Positions 21,142-25,249 of a stretch of 25,249 bases of DNA are shown here, one piece after another (position 1 is the stretch's first letter; each line of letters starts with the position of its first letter). This stretch comes from VFJZ01 sp038321545. GTDB taxonomy: Bacteria; Actinomycetota; Thermoleophilia; Gaiellales; F1-60-MAGs149. The notes below the pieces were generated by a model that was not told the DNA's origin, did not search any database, and saw only the letters and a program-made list of their open reading frames with translations. A program made the position numbers and the translations under genes. Location: positions 1 through 25,249 of the forward strand of contig JBBQFB010000027.1 in assembly GCA_038321545.1 (NCBI GenBank). The letters run 5' to 3'.

Positions 21142-21672
21142 GTGGCACGGATCTGCGTCTTCTGCGGTGCCGCCCGCGGTGCCGATCCCGCCTACGCCAC
21201 GCAGGCCGCGATGCTCGGCCGGGCGATCGCGGCCGCCGGCCACGGCCTCGTGTTCGGCGGCGGCGCGGTCGGACTGATGGGCGTCACGGCCGACGCCGTG
21301 CTGGAGGCCGGTGGCGAGGCGATCGGTGTGATCCCGCAGCAGCTCGTCGACCGCGAGCTCGCCCATCGCGGCCTCACCGACCTGCGGGTGGTCGCCTCCA
21401 TGCACGAGCGAAAGGCGCTGATGGCCTCGCTCGCTGACGCGTTCGTCGCGCTGCCCGGCGGCTTCGGCACGCTCGACGAGCTGATCGAGATCATCACGTG
21501 GCGCCAGCTCGACCTGCACTCCAAGCCGATCGCGCTGCTCGATACCGGTGGGTTCTGGGAGCCGTTCGCCGCGCTGGTCGAGCATCTCCGCCAGGCCGGC
21601 TTCCTGCGGGTCGATCCCGGCGAGATCCTGCGCGACGACGATGCGATGCGGCTGCTGGGCCGTCTCGTCTGA
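21142..21672 (+). CDS. LOG-family nucleotide 5'-monophosphate phosphoribohydrolase
   Basis: A 176-residue Rossmann-fold enzyme. CVFCGAARG at the N-terminus, FGGGAVGLMG (38-47), MHERKALM with Arg90, and the signature PGGFGTLDE (105-113) define the LOG/TIGR00730 family. Plant and bacterial LOG proteins release free cytokinin bases from riboside 5'-monophosphates; many bacterial members probably hydrolyse AMP or other nucleotides in general metabolism. The length is typical (~180 aa). Its TGA shares one base with the ATG of the arginase-like gene. Confidence 0.9.
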   Translation: MARICVFCGAARGADPAYATQAAMLGRAIAAAGHGLVFGGGAVGLMGVTADAVLEAGGEAIGVIPQQLVDRELAHRGLTDLRVVASMHERKALMASLADAFVALPGGFGTLDELIEIITWRQLDLHSKPIALLDTGGFWEPFAALVEHLRQAGFLRVDPGEILRDDDAMRLLGRLV

Positions 21673-22412
21673 TGCTGGTCGCACCCTGGACGAGCCGGTT
21701 CCACGGAGCCGGCATGGAGGCCGGCCCCGGCGCGCTCGCAGCTGCACTCGGCGGGCCGGCCGACGCCGTCGCGGTCGAGCAGGGCGGTCCGCCCGGTCCC
21801 GCGATCGCAGCCGTCGCCGCGGCGGTCGCAGCCGAGTCCGGCGTCCCGCTGGCGCTGCTCGGCGAGTGTACGCTGGCGCCCGCGATGGCCGCCGCCCTGC
21901 AGGAGCGGCATCCCGATCTCGCGCTCGTGTGGCTCGACGCGCACGGCGACCTGAACACGCCGGAGACATCGCCGTCGGGGTTCCTCGGCGGGATGCCGTT
22001 CGCAACCCTGCTCGGCTGGTGCCACCCGGAGCTGCGGCCCGGCCCGCCGTTGCCGGTCGAGCGAGCGGCGCTGGTGGGTGCGCGCGACCTGGATCCGGGC
22101 GAGGTGGCCGCGATCGACCAGTCGGGGCTGGCGTCGGTGGATGACGTCGGCGCGGCGCTCGCAGCGCTGCCGGTCGACGCACCGCTGTGGGTGCACCTGG
22201 ACGGCGACGTGCTCGATCCGGCCGAGGCGCCAGGCGTCGACTTCCCCGCCCCGGGCGGCTGGACGGCCGGGCAGCTGCTCGCAGAGTGCGGGCGCCTCGC
22301 CGCGACGAGGCGCATCGTCGGCATCTCGGTCTGCTGCGGCAACCCGGAGCGCGATCCGGACGGTCGGGGTGCGCGCACGTACGCCGCTGCGGTGCGCGCC
22401 CTGCTTCAGTAG
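21672..22412 (+). CDS. Divergent arginase/ureohydrolase-superfamily protein
   Basis: 246 residues with the ureohydrolase fold signatures WLDAHGDLNTPETSPSG (87-103; metal ligands Asp89, His91, Asp93) and HLDGDVLDP (175-183; Asp177, Asp179). The first metal motif, GGDHS in true arginases, is GECT (64-67): the ligand His is replaced by Cys66. The arginase substrate residues of the SGNxHG loop are also lost (SGFLGG). So a metal site could still form, but arginine hydrolysis is doubtful. Its close match to the next gene in the DAHGDLNTP-TSPSG stretch suggests an old tandem duplication. It overlaps the LOG stop by 1 nt. Confidence 0.85.
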   Translation: MLVAPWTSRFHGAGMEAGPGALAAALGGPADAVAVEQGGPPGPAIAAVAAAVAAESGVPLALLGECTLAPAMAAALQERHPDLALVWLDAHGDLNTPETSPSGFLGGMPFATLLGWCHPELRPGPPLPVERAALVGARDLDPGEVAAIDQSGLASVDDVGAALAALPVDAPLWVHLDGDVLDPAEAPGVDFPAPGGWTAGQLLAECGRLAATRRIVGISVCCGNPERDPDGRGARTYAAAVRALLQ

Positions 22413-22413
22413 C

Positions 22414-23334
22414 ATGGCGCCCGTGAATGATTCCGATGCACGCCGCATCCGTGTGATCGGCGCGGGCCTCGACCTCGGTCAGGGCCGGCGCGGCGTCGAC
22501 ATGGGGCCTTCGGCGATGCGGTACGCCGGCCTCAGGGGGCGTCTCGAGGCGCTCGGGTTCGCCGTCCGCGACGACGGCAACATCGCCGCGCCCGACATGG
22601 CGTCGATCGAGCAGGGCGACCCGCGCGCGAAGTACCTCGACGAGATTCTGCGCTACAACGGCCACCTGGCCGACGCGGTGGAGGAGGTGGCACGCGCCGG
22701 AGAGTTCCCGCTCGTGCTGGGCGGCGACCACTCGCTCGCGATCGGCGTGCTGGGTGGCCTCGCGCGCGCCGCGGGCGCACCCGGCGCGATGCTGTGGATC
22801 GACGCGCACGGCGACCTCAACACGCCTGACACGAGCCCGTCCGGCAACGTTCACGGGATGCCCGTCGCGGCGGCGATCGGGCTCGGCCGCACGTGGTTCG
22901 ATAACGGCCAGTGGCCGGTGCCGTCGGTCGAGGAGGCGCGCGTTGCGATGATCGGCGTCCGCTCGCTGGACACGGAGGAGCGCGACGTGCTGCGCCACTC
23001 GCAGATCCGCGTCGTCACGATGGCCGAGATCGACCGGCTCGGCATGGAGGGCGCCGTCGACGTCGCGCTCGACCGGTTGCGCGCCGCGCCGTGGGTGCAC
23101 GTGTCGCTCGACATGGACGTGATGGACCCGCTCCACGCTCCGGGCGTGGGTACGCCGGTGCCGGGCGGCATCAGCTACCGCGAGGCCCATCTGATGATGG
23201 AGATGGTGGCCGAGTCGGGGATGATGGGCTCGCTGCAGGTGGTCGAGGTGAACCCGATCCTCGACGTGCAGAACCAGTCCGCGCAGCTGGCGGTCGAGCT
23301 CGTGTGTTCCGCGCTCGGCAAGCGAATTCTCTAG
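22414..23334 (+). CDS. rocF: Arginase
   Basis: A 306-residue Mn-dependent enzyme expected to hydrolyse L-arginine to ornithine and urea. All metal ligands are present: His106 in GGDHS, Asp130, His132 and Asp134 in WIDAHGD, and Asp233 and Asp235 in SLDMDVMDP. Substrate residues N136 and SGNVHG (144-148) are intact, and the C-terminal VEVNPILDVQNQSAQLAVEL is specific for arginase rather than agmatinase. The N-terminal GAGLDLGQGRRGVDMGP is also typical. Length is normal. It starts 1 nt after the previous stop; GTG 22423 is an alternative start three codons later. Confidence 0.94.
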   Translation: MAPVNDSDARRIRVIGAGLDLGQGRRGVDMGPSAMRYAGLRGRLEALGFAVRDDGNIAAPDMASIEQGDPRAKYLDEILRYNGHLADAVEEVARAGEFPLVLGGDHSLAIGVLGGLARAAGAPGAMLWIDAHGDLNTPDTSPSGNVHGMPVAAAIGLGRTWFDNGQWPVPSVEEARVAMIGVRSLDTEERDVLRHSQIRVVTMAEIDRLGMEGAVDVALDRLRAAPWVHVSLDMDVMDPLHAPGVGTPVPGGISYREAHLMMEMVAESGMMGSLQVVEVNPILDVQNQSAQLAVELVCSALGKRIL

Positions 23335-23631
23335 CGGCCAACATCCGCCGGCACCGGAGCGGACGGCACCCCGCCAGTCCACCACGGCCACCACGCACCA
23401 GGTCGTCACGCTCTGCGCCATCTCGCAACGCCGCGCCACAGGACGGTCAAGATGCGCGCCTTCCGGCACATTGCGTTCTGGGGTCTGACCCCCGTGGCCG
23501 GGCGTTTCGGGGTCAGACCCTCACGACTATCGCCAAAACGATCTGAGCGAAGCTTGGTCTCTGCAATGGCAGCGTCGCGGTGGTGGTCGATCGCCGCACG
23601 CCGTGCCGGACATCGCCGCGCGGGAGCTCAT
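23335..23631. other. 297-nt convergent intergenic region with REP-like repeat
   Basis: Lies between the 3' ends of rocF (+) and rarA (-). I see no credible gene. The only clear structure is the inverted repeat at 23481-23520. Confidence 0.6.
23481..23520. repeat. REP-like inverted repeat (GGGTCTGACCCC type)
   Basis: GGGTCTGACCCC (23481-23492) and its exact reverse complement GGGGTCAGACCC (23509-23520) enclose a 16-nt loop. Each arm is itself close to palindromic (GGGGTC-TGACCCC), so several foldings are possible. Similar GGGGTCTGACCCC elements recur in many bacterial genomes, often near REP-associated Y1 transposases (recalled knowledge). Only this pair is in the window. It could end transcription from both flanking genes. 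Confidence 0.75.
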
Positions 23632-24957
23632 CTACCCCGTGCCTCGGCCGCCCTGCGCCTCGTCGCGACGGCGGCGGAGGTCGGCCAGCAGCTCGCTCAG
23701 CCTCGCCTCGAAGCCGTTCTCGCCCGGCTCGTAGAACCGCGTGTCGCCCAGCTCGTCCGGCAGGTAGCGCTGCGTCGGCTCGAAGCCACCGTGGGCGTGC
23801 GGATAGACGTAGCCCTTGCCCCGACCGAGCGCCTTCGCGCCGGGATAGTGGCCGTCGCGGATCGAGGCCGGCGGCGTCAGGTTGCCCGAGCGCCGCACCT
23901 CGGCCAGCGCCGCGTCGATGGCCATGATTGCGGCGTTCGACTTCGGCGCGAGCGCGACGTACGCCACGGCCTGGGCGAGGTTGATGCGGGCCTCCGGCAG
24001 CCCCACGAACTCCACCGCGCGGGCAGCGGCCACCGCGATCTCGAGCGCCCGCGGATCGGCGTTGCCGACGTCCTCCGACGCGAACACGATCACGCGCCGC
24101 GCGATGAACTTCGGATCCTCGCCGCCCGCGATCATCACCGCGAGCCAGTAGATCGCGGCATCGGGGTCGGAGCCGCGCATGCTCTTGATGAAGGCCGACG
24201 CGACGTCGAAGTGCACGTCGCCGTCGCGGTCGAACCGCACCGGCCGCTTCATCGCGGCCTCCGACACCTCCTCCGGCCCGACCGGCACGCCCCGCGAGCG
24301 GGCCGTCGACCACGCCAGCTCGAGCATCGCGAGCGCCGCCCGGCCATCGCCGCCGGAGGCCTCGGCGATCGCGGCGGCCATGCCGTCTCCCAGGCTCGCG
24401 TGGAGGTCGGCCGCGCCGCGCTCGACCAGCTGCGCCAGGTCCTCGGCCGTGTGCGGGAGAAACTCGAACAGCGCGCACCGCGAGAGCAGCGCCGAGTTGA
24501 TCTCGAAGTACGGGTTCTCCGTCGTCGCGCCGATCAGCGTGATCAGACCCGACTCGACCACCGGCAGCAGCGCGTCCTGCTGCGCCTTGTTGAAGCGGTG
24601 GATCTCGTCGAGGAACAGGATCGTCCGCCGGCCGTGCCCGCCGAGCCGCTCGCGCGCGCGCCCGATCACGGCCGTGATGTCGGCCTTGCCGACCTGCACC
24701 GCGGACAGCTCCTCGAACTCGCTGCCGGTGGCGTGGGCGATGATGCGCGCCAGCGTCGTCTTGCCAGTGCCCGGCGCGCCGTGGAAGATCGCCGACGGGA
24801 CGCGGTCCTCCTCGATCGCACGGCGCAGCGCGGTTCCCGGCCCGATCAGGTGCGCCTGGCCGACGAACCCGTCCAGCACCGCCGGCCGCACCCGGTCGGC
24901 GAGCGGCGCCGCCGCCGCCAGGGCGTCCGATGCTGCCGCGTCGAAGAGATCGGCCAT
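23632..24957 (-). CDS. rarA: Replication-associated recombination protein A (RarA/MgsA), AAA+ ATPase
   Basis: A 441-residue clamp-loader-like ATPase acting at stalled replication forks. An N-terminal PLADRVRP and LDGFVGQAHLIGPG (box II) precede Walker A GAPGTGKTT (60-68), Walker B ILFLDEIHRFNKAQQD (113-128), sensor 1 LIGATTENP (141-149), LLSRC (arginine finger region) and the MgsA C-terminal tetramerisation part with GSDPDAAIYWLAVMIAGGEDP, DVGNADP and the GYVYPHAHGG...QRYLPDEL stretch. ATG 24957 (MADLFD) is preferred over an in-frame GTG at 24981 because family members start this way; no Shine-Dalgarno is visible. Divergent from the DUF1385 gene across 38 nt. Confidence 0.95.
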   Translation of the reverse strand: MADLFDAAASDALAAAAPLADRVRPAVLDGFVGQAHLIGPGTALRRAIEEDRVPSAIFHGAPGTGKTTLARIIAHATGSEFEELSAVQVGKADITAVIGRARERLGGHGRRTILFLDEIHRFNKAQQDALLPVVESGLITLIGATTENPYFEINSALLSRCALFEFLPHTAEDLAQLVERGAADLHASLGDGMAAAIAEASGGDGRAALAMLELAWSTARSRGVPVGPEEVSEAAMKRPVRFDRDGDVHFDVASAFIKSMRGSDPDAAIYWLAVMIAGGEDPKFIARRVIVFASEDVGNADPRALEIAVAAARAVEFVGLPEARINLAQAVAYVALAPKSNAAIMAIDAALAEVRRSGNLTPPASIRDGHYPGAKALGRGKGYVYPHAHGGFEPTQRYLPDELGDTRFYEPGENGFEARLSELLADLRRRRDEAQGGRGTG

Positions 24958-24983
24958 GCGGGGATCTTGGCACGGTCCCACGC

Positions 24984-24989
24984 TACTGT
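24984..24989 (+). promoter_or_regulatory. Candidate -10 box for a leaderless DUF1385 transcript
   Basis: TACTGT (TANNNT) ends 6 nt before the ATG at 24996, without a Shine-Dalgarno in between. Confidence 0.4.
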
Positions 24990-24995
24990 GAGCGC

Positions 24996-25249
24996 ATGGC
25001 AGACGAGCCCCTCCGACTCGGGGGCATGGCCCTCCGCAACGGCCTGTTCGTGCACGGGCCGACGCACTGGGCGGCCGCGGTACGGGCCCCCGAAGGCGAC
25101 ATCCGCGTGGCGTCCGGCAGGAAGTCCGTGCGCTCCGGGCTCGCGTCGCGCGTGCCGATCGCGCGCGGCGTGCTGCGCCTGTCCGAGATGATGGCGATCC
25201 TGCCGCAGGTCAAGCGGTCGCTGCCCGAGGCGAAGCTGGCGTTCGAGAA
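24996..25249 (+). CDS. DUF1385 membrane protein, N-terminal part
   Basis: 84 complete codons run off the right edge. The start RLGGMALRNGLFVHGPTHWA, followed by AAVRAPEGDIRVASGRK, then RVPIARGVLRLSEMMAILPQ and LPEAKLAFE, is the conserved N-terminus of DUF1385 (YqhQ-like) proteins, ahead of their transmembrane helices. The function is unknown; in actinobacteria these genes often lie near prfA/prmC and rpmE, which would be expected to the right (recalled, not seen). Divergent from rarA. Confidence 0.85.
   Translation, partial: MADEPLRLGGMALRNGLFVHGPTHWAAAVRAPEGDIRVASGRKSVRSGLASRVPIARGVLRLSEMMAILPQVKRSLPEAKLAFE

Noticed and set aside
16868..23355. Shared CCAACATCCGC(C)GGCACC at 16868-16884 and 23338-23355
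   Set aside because: Only 17-18 nt with a one-base gap in GC-rich DNA; could be chance, and no further structure matches.
21007..23469. 820-codon minus-strand open frame
   Set aside because: Antisense of LOG and both arginase-family genes; no recognisable motif.
1..25249. CRISPR arrays, phage genes, transposases, toxin-antitoxin or defence islands
   Set aside because: No regularly spaced repeats and no matching protein motifs found on either strand.

Overview
The window is about 25 kb of very GC-rich chromosomal DNA, densely coded with GTG/TTG starts common. I read it as an actinobacterial core genome segment, most likely from the Thermoleophilia/Gaiellales side of the phylum. The clues are the gene style, a DUF1385 gene, System I cytochrome c maturation genes beside heme genes, DHRS12-like and NlpC/P60 coiled-coil proteins, and a GGGGTCTGACCCC-type repeat. 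The class-level assignment is inference. I see no phage, integrase, transposase, CRISPR array, toxin-antitoxin pair or recognisable defence island.

Layout. 1-1512 (-): 504 N-terminal residues of a secreted protein with fibronectin-III-like repeats, running off the left edge. 1586-8322 (+): a nearly gapless string moaC, mogA, ubiA/mqnP-like, ccmA, ccmB, ccmC, ccmD-like, hemA, hemC, hemD. Most neighbours overlap by 4 nt (ATGA/GTGA/TTGA), so the genes are probably co-transcribed and translationally coupled. They supply molybdopterin, a prenylated quinone precursor, heme export for cytochrome c, and the route from glutamyl-tRNA toward uroporphyrinogen III, which looks like a respiratory-cofactor module. 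8377-9141 (+): membrane-anchored SIMPL protein. 9199-10005 (+): SAM hydrolase (DUF62), converging on an AMP-dependent acyl-CoA synthetase and an IlvE-type aminotransferase (9998-12337, -). 12396-14247 (+): HxlR regulator with a zinc-ribbon-like tail, SRPBCC protein and DHRS12-like dehydrogenase in one operon, followed by a dimethylglycine/sarcosine dehydrogenase-type flavoenzyme (14270-16750).

16751-17124 is a degraded patch with a G-quadruplex motif, a 21-nt direct repeat and the last ~55 codons of a lost MFS transporter. 17125-17724 (-) is an uncharacterised protein with a histidine and an NSNS motif arranged as in permuted papain-like folds. 17747-17819 (-) is tRNA-Phe(GAA). A 345-nt intergenic region with promoter-like and hairpin-forming sequence leads into an NlpC/P60 cell-wall hydrolase (18165-19349), an MFS transporter with a large loop before its last helix, and a small secreted protein. 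Then come a LOG-family phosphoribohydrolase, a divergent arginase-like protein and a canonical arginase (21142-23334). A REP-like inverted repeat lies between the convergent arginase and rarA (23632-24957, -). A DUF1385 gene starts at 24996 and runs off the right edge.

The window is mostly ordinary housekeeping sequence. The points most worth a second look are the NSNS protein, the tandem arginase pair in which one copy has lost the metal-site His and substrate residues, the 51-codon ccmD-like gene, the unusual CcmC tryptophan motif, the apparent leaderless promoters, and the structured NlpC/P60 leader.
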